From: Treponema_I sp045616125
GTDB taxonomy: Bacteria > Spirochaetota > Spirochaetia > Treponematales > Treponemataceae
Assembly: GCA_045616125.1 (NCBI GenBank)
Contig: JAZLGC010000003.1
Location: 1-64,000, forward strand
Reading direction: 5' to 3'
DNA length: 64,000 nt
Of this stretch, positions 34,640 to 42,091 are shown in pieces (the first letter of the stretch is position 1; each line of letters opens with the position of its first letter). A program made the translations under genes and the position numbers. The notes beneath the pieces are model-generated. The model saw nothing but the letters and a program-made list of their open reading frames with translations. It was not told the origin of the DNA and did not search any database.

Positions 34640-36478
34640 ATGGAAAAGACAACGAAACTCGTCAGAGTATTTCTCATTGCTCTGGCTGTTTTCTTCATCG
34701 GCATGGTTCTGGCGCATTCCATTGCCACCAATGGTGGTAAAACAGAACTCAGACGTCTGTCTGTCATGACCGATAGAGGCGTAGCCATCAGCCTTGAAGT
34801 TTACAAACCCAAAACAGCAACAAAACAAAATCCCGCCCCCGCAGTTATGCTGATTCCAGGCGGAAACGCTGCTGTTGAAAACATGTCTGATTCAGCTATG
34901 GAACTTGCCCGCAGAGGTATCGTAGCTATCGGCATTGAACCTTACACCATCGGAAAATCTGATGTAGAACTGGATAACGACGGTCTTGGATCCATTGATG
35001 TTACCGACTATATCAGTCACCTGGATTTTATAGATGCCAACAAACTCGGTTTCATAGGATGGTCCATGGGTGCTTCCAGAACCAATGCAGCTCTCTATGT
35101 CAACGATCCGTCAGGAGCAATGGTAAAGACAAAAAACCCAATGACAGGCGAAGAGACTGAAACTCCAAAACAGATTATAAGAGACGGTGTTATGGGCGTA
35201 ATGTACGTTGGTGCAGGCGGACTGATTGGTCCGGAATATCAGATTAACTGTGCTCTTTTTGAAGGAGAATGGGATAACCTTTACAGAGGAGACAGGCGCC
35301 AGATGAGCAGCAACCCTACCTATGTACAGGCATTGGGCGATCTTCTTGGCGGCGCAGATCACTTTGATTTCTGGAAGTGGTATGGTAATCCACAGAAAGG
35401 AACCGGCCGCATTTATTACGAGGGCTGGACCGGACACGTACTTGGGTTGGCCAGTGTTTCATATGTAAAAGCAGCCTGTGACTTCTGGACCACAACCTTT
35501 GGTCTTAAGAATGATGCTCCTATTCTTTTCTTATGGAAAGAAGCAGGAACCGCAATGGCATTCTTTGCAACCATCATCATGCTTGTCTGCATTGTATTCC
35601 TTCTTTTGGATCTTGACTGGTTCAAGAAAGACCTGATTAATGAAAACAGAACTATCCTTCAGGGATCACCAGCTGACTGGACGCTTTGGGTTGGTATTAT
35701 TCTTCCTGCACTTTTCGGTGCTGCTGTTGCAAAATGGGCAGTTCCTACAGGTCAGGGAATTATGAATACATGGGTTTCTGCAGACCTTATTCATGGTACA
35801 AACATTCAGAACGTTAACGGCCTTGTATTCTGGCTCTGCTGTCTTCAGCTTTTCGGCCTTGCACTTTGGGCTCTCATCAATTTTGTAATTAAGGCAAAAA
35901 AAACCGATAAAAAAGCTCTTAAAGAACAGATTACTCTTCCGGGAACCAGATTCTGCCCCATGTTCCTCAAAGGACTTCTCGTTTCATTCCTTTCTCTCTT
36001 TGTGGTTTATCTTCTGATTTCATTTGGAGAGCAGCTTTTTGCCATGAGCCCAAGATTCTGGAAAGTACAGATTAACAGCCTTACTCCACTGAGAATGGCA
36101 AAATTCCTGCTGTACTTCCCTATGTATCTGATTCCATTCCTTTTTGCAAACTACATGCACTCTACAAGCTGCTATATCGAGAAAAAACCTGTTCTTTCTA
36201 CAGTTCTTTTCTGGCTGTCAAACGGATTGCCTCCAATGTTCTTCCTGTTCTACGCTTACGGAAAGATAGCCCTTATGCATACTACGCCAATCACCAGCCT
36301 GGGTATGTCGAGAGCAAATGGATCACTGGTTGATGCAGCCATTATGATGATTCCAGTAGGTATTTTCGCAAGCACTCTGTACAAGAAAACGAAAAACTTC
36401 TATCTGCCTGCAATCTTCAACTCCATGTACTTTACCTGGCTTGCAGTTGCAACCGACCTGATTTTCATCGGGAAATAA
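34640..36478 (+). CDS. Alpha/beta hydrolase fused to a multi-span membrane domain
   Basis: The 612 residues begin with a membrane anchor (about 8-28) followed by an alpha/beta hydrolase domain (about 40-275). The nucleophile elbow GFIGWSMGASR has the G-x-S-x-G pattern (Ser about residue 141) and the region AVMLIPGG resembles the oxyanion strand. The C-terminal half (about 295-612) carries about eight hydrophobic helices. The fusion suggests a membrane-bound esterase or dienelactone-hydrolase-like enzyme acting outside the cytoplasm; the substrate is unknown. The Met start follows AAAGGAG. A terminator lies at 36492. Confidence 0.75.
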   Translation: MEKTTKLVRVFLIALAVFFIGMVLAHSIATNGGKTELRRLSVMTDRGVAISLEVYKPKTATKQNPAPAVMLIPGGNAAVENMSDSAMELARRGIVAIGIEPYTIGKSDVELDNDGLGSIDVTDYISHLDFIDANKLGFIGWSMGASRTNAALYVNDPSGAMVKTKNPMTGEETETPKQIIRDGVMGVMYVGAGGLIGPEYQINCALFEGEWDNLYRGDRRQMSSNPTYVQALGDLLGGADHFDFWKWYGNPQKGTGRIYYEGWTGHVLGLASVSYVKAACDFWTTTFGLKNDAPILFLWKEAGTAMAFFATIIMLVCIVFLLLDLDWFKKDLINENRTILQGSPADWTLWVGIILPALFGAAVAKWAVPTGQGIMNTWVSADLIHGTNIQNVNGLVFWLCCLQLFGLALWALINFVIKAKKTDKKALKEQITLPGTRFCPMFLKGLLVSFLSLFVVYLLISFGEQLFAMSPRFWKVQINSLTPLRMAKFLLYFPMYLIPFLFANYMHSTSCYIEKKPVLSTVLFWLSNGLPPMFFLFYAYGKIALMHTTPITSLGMSRANGSLVDAAIMMIPVGIFASTLYKKTKNFYLPAIFNSMYFTWLAVATDLIFIGK

Positions 36479-36491
36479 TTGACTGAAAAAA

Positions 36492-36526
36492 AAGATCCCC
36501 GACTCAAAAAGCCAGGGATCTTTTTT
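36492..36526 (+). terminator. Terminator after the hydrolase-membrane gene
   Basis: AAGATCCC (36492-36499) pairs with GGGATCTT (36515-36522), followed by six T. The A run on the left means it could also work on the minus strand. Confidence 0.85.
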
Positions 36527-36554
36527 CATCCAAATCCCAAAACATACTGGTTGC

Positions 36555-36677
36555 TCAATCCAGCAAATGCTGAAGCACAGCGGCTTTAACGACCAGAGCG
36601 GACACGATGTTCTCATAGACAATGCGGATACCCGTAGCGATTTTCAGTGGATCGTCATCCATAAGGACAACGTCGGC
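36555..36677 (-). pseudogene. Fragment of a heavy-metal P-type ATPase gene
   Basis: On the minus strand 40 codons plus a stop read ADVVLMDDDPLKIATGIRIV then YENIVSALVV. They match the C-terminal region of the intact ATPase at 38630-40540 (ADVVLMDDDPMKIARGIR, RIVYENIVFALV) but lack eight residues between the two blocks. Two 23-bp stretches are nearly identical at DNA level. The rest of the gene is absent. It marks a past duplication or deletion of the metal-resistance locus. Confidence 0.75.
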
Positions 36678-36795
36678 GCTGGAACCTCAAACAGTGCCGC
36701 ATTTTCCTGTCTTCTATACTTAATTTCACATATATAGTTTAAAAAACTTTTCTGTATAGGAAACATACATTTTTGTATTGTATTTTAATATACGT

Positions 36796-36975
36796 ATGTA
36801 TATTAGAGCGGAGGCAAAAGGCAATACATACAATGTATATGCTTTAGAAAAACGCTGTGATGATGATTTGTCTGTAGATTACTACAAAGAAGTAATTCAT
36901 TGGGTCGGAGGCGAATCTCTTTTGAAGGAAGAAGTTGCTGCGTATATCAATGCTTACGACATGTTCTATCTGTAA
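36796..36975 (+). CDS. Small protein of unknown function
   Basis: A 59-residue frame starting MYIRAEAKGNTYNVYALEKR. It has two beta-like segments and an acidic helix with no recognisable family. Its ATG overlaps a perfect inverted repeat (TAATATAC at 36786-36793 and GTATATTA at 36798-36805). In RNA this would hide the start codon. A TTG at 36778 would extend it by six codons. Given the gene scars around it, it may be a remnant or a recent arrival. Confidence 0.45.
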   Translation: MYIRAEAKGNTYNVYALEKRCDDDLSVDYYKEVIHWVGGESLLKEEVAAYINAYDMFYL

Positions 36976-36992
36976 GACTCTGGCGGGGTAAC
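36969..36992 (+). repeat. Near-copy of the patB 3' end
   Basis: TCTGTAAGA-TCTGGCGGGGTAAC is identical, except for one base, to the last coding bases of patB (33207-33230). It overlaps the stop of the small gene at 36796 and, together with the ATPase fragment, marks a recombined segment. Confidence 0.6.
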
Positions 36993-37033
36993 ACCTGAAA
37001 GATGTGGGTCCCGGAGTGTTATCCGGGGGCCTA

Positions 37034-37717
37034 TCAGTCTCTGTGTGCTTTCACCACCGCATACATCAGGCTGTTAAAATTGGGCATTGCACTGGTGATG
37101 CCTTTTTCGATGATTTCAAGGCTATTTCTGTGTAATTCATCCTCAAACGTACTGAACGAAACCATCCTGCAGGAAGTACCGGCCACCATCATTTTCCCCG
37201 ATTCGTGTTCCCGTTCCTGAAGTTCAAACGCATTGCGGATATCGCTTTGCATTTCACATTCCCCATCACCCATTGTGCAGATCAGGGCAATACCATCCTT
37301 CTTCAAATGATTCCGGATAAACTGATAAAAGCCATTCCGGTCTTCATCCAAAACCAGCATGTGAACAACGGCAACCGCATAAATAACATCAAACTGTTCT
37401 TCAAGAGTACCAGAAAGGCAATCCAGAACCGTAAAATGAGATTCATAGGCCGGCAGTGTTTTCCTGCAGTAGGTTACCGCTTCAGATGATATATCTGTTG
37501 CCATAAGGTTATATCCGTTTTGAAGGACAATTGCGGAGTCCCTGCCTTCGCCGCACCCTATTTCCAGCAGCGCCTGATTCAGGCTGATGGCATATCGTTG
37601 GAGGACATCCAGCACAATGGGAGTGCTTTTCATATGCTCCCAGCTGACTCCTTTTTCATGAGCCGCTTTATACCGCTCTTCATATGCTTCGTAATATTTC
37701 CGGGTATCTTTTTTCAT
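37034..37717 (-). CDS. SAM-dependent methyltransferase (class I)
   Basis: The 227-residue protein has the Rossmann-type methyltransferase fold. Motif I is ALLEIGCGEGRDSAIV (about residues 54-69), and the post-I acidic position is in LMATDISSEAV. The later VIYAVAVVHMLVLDEDRNGF matches motif IV. No substrate-specific domain is present. It resembles Tellurite-resistance/TehB-like or UbiE-like small methyltransferases, without a decisive motif. It is transcribed away from array 2. Confidence 0.85.
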   Translation of the reverse strand: MKKDTRKYYEAYEERYKAAHEKGVSWEHMKSTPIVLDVLQRYAISLNQALLEIGCGEGRDSAIVLQNGYNLMATDISSEAVTYCRKTLPAYESHFTVLDCLSGTLEEQFDVIYAVAVVHMLVLDEDRNGFYQFIRNHLKKDGIALICTMGDGECEMQSDIRNAFELQEREHESGKMMVAGTSCRMVSFSTFEDELHRNSLEIIEKGITSAMPNFNSLMYAVVKAHRD

Positions 37718-37763
37718 GTACTGTTTCCTTTACGAGGCCCAGTTAGGTGACATTTTTACGTAA

Positions 37764-37963
37764 TTACATATAAAACCGCAACGAACCAAGATAAATGAAA
37801 GGGCTTATATGTAATTTCAGACGCGCCGAGCTATCCTGTTACATATAATATCTACTATCTCAGTCCGAAACTATGTAATTTCCCGCCTGAACCACGATTT
37901 TTTCGATGTTCATTACATATAAGAACGCCGTATTCACAGGCTTTGCGCAGGTTTTATATGTAA
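37764..37963. repeat. Array 2: three units of alternating inverted TTACATATAA repeats
   Basis: Forward repeats TTACATATAA at 37764, 37839 and 37913 alternate with reverse TTATATGTAA at 37805 and 37954 and a variant AACTATGTAA at 37869. Spacings in order are 31, 24, 20, 34 and 31 bp, and the unit period is 75 and 74 bp. The spacers are unique. The total is 200 bp. It shares the CATATAA core with arrays 1 and 3. No intact gene lies within it, and the frame of the 37965 gene opens near its right end. Confidence 0.8.
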
Positions 37964-37964
37964 A

Positions 37965-38321
37965 TTGCCAAAAATCTTCTCTAAACCGGGAAAATCAGTT
38001 TTGGAACGGGTTTCACCTAAGATTTCGAACCTTTTTGAGAAGGCTGCGGGCATTGCGGGCGTTTTGCCCTTCACCGTTTTTGAGTTTTGGAAAGACGAGT
38101 ATATCCAGAACTCATCCCACCTGCAGAATGAACCGACAGAACAGCATCTGGCAATACTGAGCGCCCTGCTATCGTTTCTGAAGAATACCGGAAGTGGCTA
38201 TGAACCGCTGCAACCCTTTGACTGGACAATGCTGTGGTACCTGGTAGATGATAACTCATCCGATATTCCAGCCGATGTTCTGCAGAACTTACGGGATACC
38301 CTTATAAGTAAGGGGTATTAA
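37965..38321 (+). CDS. Small protein of unknown function between arrays 2 and 3
   Basis: A 118-residue frame starting at TTG 37965, one base after the last repeat of array 2. There is no ATG near the N-terminus and no obvious ribosome site, and the frame stays open up to 37923 inside the array. The true start is uncertain, or the gene's 5' end has been replaced by the array. The product is helical with a Trp-rich end (PFDWTMLWYLVDDNS). I recognise no family. It is flanked on both sides by repeat arrays. Confidence 0.45.
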   Translation: MPKIFSKPGKSVLERVSPKISNLFEKAAGIAGVLPFTVFEFWKDEYIQNSSHLQNEPTEQHLAILSALLSFLKNTGSGYEPLQPFDWTMLWYLVDDNSSDIPADVLQNLRDTLISKGY

Positions 38322-38361
38322 AGTTGCCGGTTCGCAACAGGCCGGCTCATTGCCCTGAAAA

Positions 38362-38588
38362 TCTTATAACAAGCTGGTTTTCACCTGCTTTATATGGCAT
38401 TTTTCAGCTCATTCTACGCTGGCGTCATATAAAACAGGTAAATACAAGCGATTTATCTGACAGTTTTGGGCACTTTTTGCCCATAAGCTCATATAAACTG
38501 GCACAAATTCTCGCATTTATATGAAAACAAGCCCCTGTATCATCACTGCGCAACAGATAAAGCGCTAAAAACCAGTGAATCTATCTGT
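38362..38588. repeat. Array 3: four units of the TCATATAAA family
   Basis: Same family and spacing as array 1. Forward repeats are at 38362 (TCTTATAAC), 38425, 38489 and 38553 (ACAGATAAA). Reverse repeats are at 38389 (TTTATATGG), 38452, 38516 and 38580 (TCTATCTGT). Every forward-reverse gap is exactly 18 bp and the outer gaps are 27, 28 and 28 bp. Outer units are more degenerate than the central ones, yet spacing is kept. All spacers are unique. It lies between the 37965 gene and the end of the metal ATPase. Confidence 0.8.
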
Positions 38589-38629
38589 AATCCGGCAAAA
38601 ATCCCAGACAGAACCCTACGTACGCCAGG

Positions 38630-40540
38630 TTACTTGCTGTTCAGGGCGCGGATGGCATTCAGTACGGCAAGTACCATAACGCCTACATCGGCAAAAATAG
38701 CCAGCCACATGTTGGCAATACCCAGTGCGCCAAGAATCAGACAGCCAAACTTAATTACCAGCGCAAACACAATGTTCTCATAGACAATGCGGATGCACTT
38801 GCGGCTGATTCTGATACCTCTGGCAATCTTCATGGGATCATCATCCATAAGGACAACGTCGGCAGCTTCAATAGCTGCATCACTACCCATGGCACCCATG
38901 GCAATGCCGATATCAGAGCGGGTCAGAACCGGCGCATCGTTGATGCCATCTCCTACAAAGGCCAGAACATCACCGCTACCCTTTTCGGTCAACAGTTTTT
39001 CTACCCAGGTAACCTTATCCTGCGGCATCAATTCCGCATGAATTTCATCAACACCAAGACTTGCGCCAACAGCATCAGCTACCGCCTTGGCATCGCCAGT
39101 CAGCATAACCGTTTTGGAAACACCTGATTTTTTCAGCAGTGCAATGGCCTCTTTAGCGTTATCCTTTTCCACATCGCTGATAACGATATGTCCCTGATAC
39201 TGGCCGTCGGCAGCCACATGAATAATGGTACCTACGTGATGGCATGGCACATAGTCAACACCCAGAGTTTCCATCAGTTTTGCATTACCGCAGGCAACTT
39301 TTTTACCGTCAACAACGGCAGTCAGGCCTTTTCCGGCAATTTCTTCAATGACAGTTACGCGGCTCCGGTCAATATCCTTACCGTAGGCAGTCTGCAGGCT
39401 CTTGCTGATGGGATGGCTTGATGCACATTCTGCCAGAGCAGCCATTTCAAGAATTGCTTCGTTTTCAATTTCGTTGTGGTGCACGCCGGTAACTTCAAAC
39501 ACCCCGCGGGTCAAAGTGCCTGTTTTGTCAAATACGATGGTTCGTACCTTGGACAGGGTTTCAAGATAGTTGGATCCCTTGATGAGGACACCTTCTGCAG
39601 AGGCAGCTCCGATACCGGCAAAGAACGAAAGCGGAATACTGATGACCAGAGCACAGGGGCAGCTGATAACCAGGAACGTTAAGGCACGGTAAATCCACTG
39701 GCTCCAGAGGGCCGGGGAACCCATAAGGATACGGACAACGGGAGGCAGAACTGCCAGAGCCAGAGCCGAATAACACACAAACGGTGTGTAGATGCGGGCA
39801 AAACGGGTAATGAAAGCCTCTGACTTACTTTTCCGGTTGGAAGATTCTTCTACCAGCGCCATGATTTTGCTGACGGTGGATTCGCCAAAGGGTTTGGTGG
39901 TGCGGATTTCAAGAACGCCGGAAAGGTTGATGCAGCCGGAGATGATTTCTTCGCCTTCTGACACGCTGCGGGGAACACTTTCACCGGTAAGGGCACTGGT
40001 GTTCAAAGTTGAATTTCCGGATACCACGATGCCATCCAGCGGTACCTTTTCGCCTGGCTGTACGATGATGATTTCGCCTACGGCAATGTCATCAGGAGAG
40101 ACTTTTTCAATACCGGTGTCGGTTTTGCGGTTGGCATAATCAGGGCGGATATCCATAAGAGCCATGATATTCTTACGACTTTTGCCGACTGCATAGCTCT
40201 GGAAGAATTCGCCAATCTGGTAGAACAGCATGACGGCAACGGCTTCTGCATAATCGCCGGATTTTTCGTATACGGCAACGGCAATGGCACCAAGAGTGGC
40301 AACTGCCATCAGAAAATTTTCATCAAAGACCTGGCCGTTACGGATTCCCTTGAATGCTTTTTTCAGGATGTCATGACCGATGATCAGATAAGTTACTGCG
40401 TACAGGGCGGTTGCTGCAGCAAAGTACCAGATGGTGCCGGTAATGGATTCCGGCAGCAGGTGGGCACACACTGTCAGTGCCACAAACAGGATGCTTGCAA
40501 TAATGATGCGCTTCAGCATCTTCTTCTGTTTCTTTGTCAT
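38630..40540 (-). CDS. zntA: Heavy-metal-exporting P1B-type ATPase (Zn/Cd/Pb type)
   Basis: A 636-residue ATPase with eight predicted membrane helices. The metal-site motif SCPCALVISIPLSF has CPC (about residue 293), the phosphorylation site is FDKTGTLTRG (about 340), the ATP-site HP is in SSHPISKSL, and the hinge is GDGINDAPVL (about 548). The N-terminus begins directly in the first helices, and the usual HMA domain is missing. A separate HMA gene lies 240 bp upstream on the same strand. Ion specificity (Zn/Cd/Pb rather than Cu) follows from the CPC context and is moderately certain. A fragment of a second copy is at 36555. Confidence 0.9.
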   Translation of the reverse strand: MTKKQKKMLKRIIIASILFVALTVCAHLLPESITGTIWYFAAATALYAVTYLIIGHDILKKAFKGIRNGQVFDENFLMAVATLGAIAVAVYEKSGDYAEAVAVMLFYQIGEFFQSYAVGKSRKNIMALMDIRPDYANRKTDTGIEKVSPDDIAVGEIIIVQPGEKVPLDGIVVSGNSTLNTSALTGESVPRSVSEGEEIISGCINLSGVLEIRTTKPFGESTVSKIMALVEESSNRKSKSEAFITRFARIYTPFVCYSALALAVLPPVVRILMGSPALWSQWIYRALTFLVISCPCALVISIPLSFFAGIGAASAEGVLIKGSNYLETLSKVRTIVFDKTGTLTRGVFEVTGVHHNEIENEAILEMAALAECASSHPISKSLQTAYGKDIDRSRVTVIEEIAGKGLTAVVDGKKVACGNAKLMETLGVDYVPCHHVGTIIHVAADGQYQGHIVISDVEKDNAKEAIALLKKSGVSKTVMLTGDAKAVADAVGASLGVDEIHAELMPQDKVTWVEKLLTEKGSGDVLAFVGDGINDAPVLTRSDIGIAMGAMGSDAAIEAADVVLMDDDPMKIARGIRISRKCIRIVYENIVFALVIKFGCLILGALGIANMWLAIFADVGVMVLAVLNAIRALNSK

Positions 40541-40565
40541 AACACTCTCCTTATCCGATGACTAT

Positions 40566-40701
40566 GGCATGAAATGTGGGTCCCAGCGACGGCAAATAAA
40601 ATGAGTACTCCCCCTGACTGCCGGCGCCACGCGAGCTTCGCCGCCTGCCACCTAGTCAGGGTCCCCCCTCATTTTTTTGCCTGCGTCCCACATTTCATGC
40701 C
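40566..40701. repeat. GC-rich fold-back element with about 48-bp inverted arms
   Basis: GGCATGAAATGTGGG at 40566-40580 is complementary to 40687-40701, and the complementarity continues imperfectly for about 48 bp per arm (arm sequences include CAAATAAAATGAG opposite CTCATTTTTTTG). The loop is GC-rich with GCGAGC/GCCTGCC motifs. It separates the metal ATPase from its HMA gene. It may be a long RNA hairpin affecting their shared transcript or a small mobile element; no ORF is present. Confidence 0.6.
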
Positions 40702-40779
40702 CTAGTCAAACTCATCTAAAACTGGGGGACATAACTTGCCGGCGCTGGGGCCCATCGCCCTCATTACGAATAGACACAG

Positions 40780-40998
40780 TTACAGTTCGATTTCGAAATC
40801 GTCTTCTACTTTTTTGCCGGCTTTTTCTACGGCTTTCATAACTTTCTTTTCATCGACACCGTCAGCGAACTCAACGGTCATTTTCTGGGTCATGAAATTT
40901 ACAGTTGCGTTGGCAACGCCTTCTACTTTCTTTGCGGCTTCTTCTACTTTATTCGCACAGTTTGCGCAATCTACTTCAATTGCATAGGTCTTGGTCAT
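40780..40998 (-). CDS. Heavy-metal-associated (HMA) domain protein
   Basis: The 72 residues are a single ferredoxin-like HMA domain with metal-binding C-x-x-C in DCANCANKVEE (about residues 10-17), and a second half VNFMTQKMTVEFADGVDEKK. It matches the N-terminal domain that is absent from the ATPase downstream. It probably delivers metal to that pump as a free chaperone, or is the pump's regulatory domain split off. It precedes the ATPase with the fold-back element in between. Confidence 0.9.
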   Translation of the reverse strand: MTKTYAIEVDCANCANKVEEAAKKVEGVANATVNFMTQKMTVEFADGVDEKKVMKAVEKAGKKVEDDFEIEL

Positions 40999-41129
40999 TG
41001 TATTCTCCTTGCAGGTTTCTGTAGCAACCTTTTAATTCAACAATTAAATAACTGTTTAATTGTTATATACCAAATGTACTGCTACCGATAAAATCCGTCA
41101 AGTACCAACCCCCAAAGGTTACTGTCAGC

Positions 41130-41162
41130 AAAAAAAAACTGCATGAAATAACTCATGCAGTT
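41130..41162 (-). terminator. Terminator of the 41182 gene
   Basis: On the minus strand AACTGCATGA and TCATGCAGTT form a perfect 10-bp stem with a 6-nt loop followed by seven T (41130-41136), downstream of the small secreted protein gene. Confidence 0.9.
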
Positions 41163-41181
41163 TTATCACGTTTACCAGGTA

Positions 41182-41511
41182 TTAGTTTTCTTTTTTTACA
41201 CAGAAATAGAAGTCATATCCGTCTGAAATAAGAAGAACCTTACCAGTAAACCAGTAATGATAGATATCTTCGTAGGGATAGCTTAATGCAATTCCATCTT
41301 CATCAATTATTGCGTAGTACCCTTTGTATGTTGACGTTTCATAATCGTCATCCTGAGAATATACTGCTGTTCCATCTTCGTTGAAGGTGAAGGTGTAAAT
41401 ATCACCACGGTCATCAGCAACCCAGGTTCCATAGAAACGTGAATCATCCAGAGCAAATACTGCAGTGGCTGTCAGCAGACAGCACAGAACCAAACCAATA
41501 ACTTTTTTCAT
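41182..41511 (-). CDS. Small secreted lipocalin-like protein
   Basis: A 109-residue product with signal peptide MKKVIGLVLCCLLTATAVFA and a mature beta-rich domain that begins DDSRFYGTWVADDRG, the GxW start typical of lipocalin-like and DUF-type small barrels. It contains many Tyr and Asp residues and no catalytic motif. ATG 41511 is chosen because the earlier frame start would place eight residues before the signal peptide. A strong terminator follows. Confidence 0.65.
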   Translation of the reverse strand: MKKVIGLVLCCLLTATAVFALDDSRFYGTWVADDRGDIYTFTFNEDGTAVYSQDDDYETSTYKGYYAIIDEDGIALSYPYEDIYHYWFTGKVLLISDGYDFYFCVKKEN

Positions 41512-41562
41512 ACGTAATCTCCCATAAAAAGCCACAAAGACAATTTAAGAATATTTTTGTTA

Positions 41563-41841
41563 GGCTATGTCCGTAAAAAGTGTTGCTTATTGTCACCCTG
41601 AACTAGTTTCAGGGTCTCATCATAATACCACAAATCTACCGGATTGCCAGTACTTGCAAAAACGCTCGATAACGTCGCTATTGGTGAATCCCGGCGTAGA
41701 AACTATATATTGTTCATGCTGCCGCATGAACGCCGGGCTTCAACAATTTTTGCCTGTACTGTCTCTCCTCTCGATTTGTGTTATCTCTATTCAATTCTCG
41801 TTGCTGTGTAGCATTCAGCAACACTTTTTACGGACAGAGCC
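41563..41841. mobile_element. MITE-like repeat, copy 4
   Basis: A 279-bp copy very similar to copy 1, with the same end sequences and inner core, non-coding. A possible 3-bp TTA target duplication flanks it. Its right end lies 17 bp before the first repeat of array 4, so the array lies against a mobile element. Confidence 0.75.
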
Positions 41842-41858
41842 TTATTTTTTTCGCCCAA

Positions 41859-42058
41859 TTACATATAAATCCGCGTCCGTTTAAGCTATTGCTGGCAATT
41901 TATATGTAATTTCCCTGCAGTCATGGCTGCGGATTACATAGTTTCAGCCCGAAAAAGGCTGTTTTATATGTAATCGCACCTCTAAAACGCTGCAAATTCC
42001 TGGCACATTACATATAAGCATCTTGAAACATCAACGGTTGCCGCCAGTTTATATGTAA
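41859..42058. repeat. Array 4: three units of TTACATATAA repeats with the same spacing as array 2
   Basis: Forward repeats are at 41859, 41934 (variant TTACATAGTT) and 42008. Reverse repeats TTATATGTAA are at 41900, 41964 and 42049. Gaps are 31, 24, 20, 34 and 31 bp, exactly those of array 2, and the total is again 200 bp. The spacer sequences differ from array 2. In array 4 the variant half-site is the forward repeat of the middle unit, whereas in array 2 it is the reverse repeat. A further TTATATGTAA sits at 42488 after an intervening array and fold-back. Confidence 0.82.
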
Positions 42059-42091
42059 TCTCAACGAAATTTCAAGGCAAGATAGAAGAAA

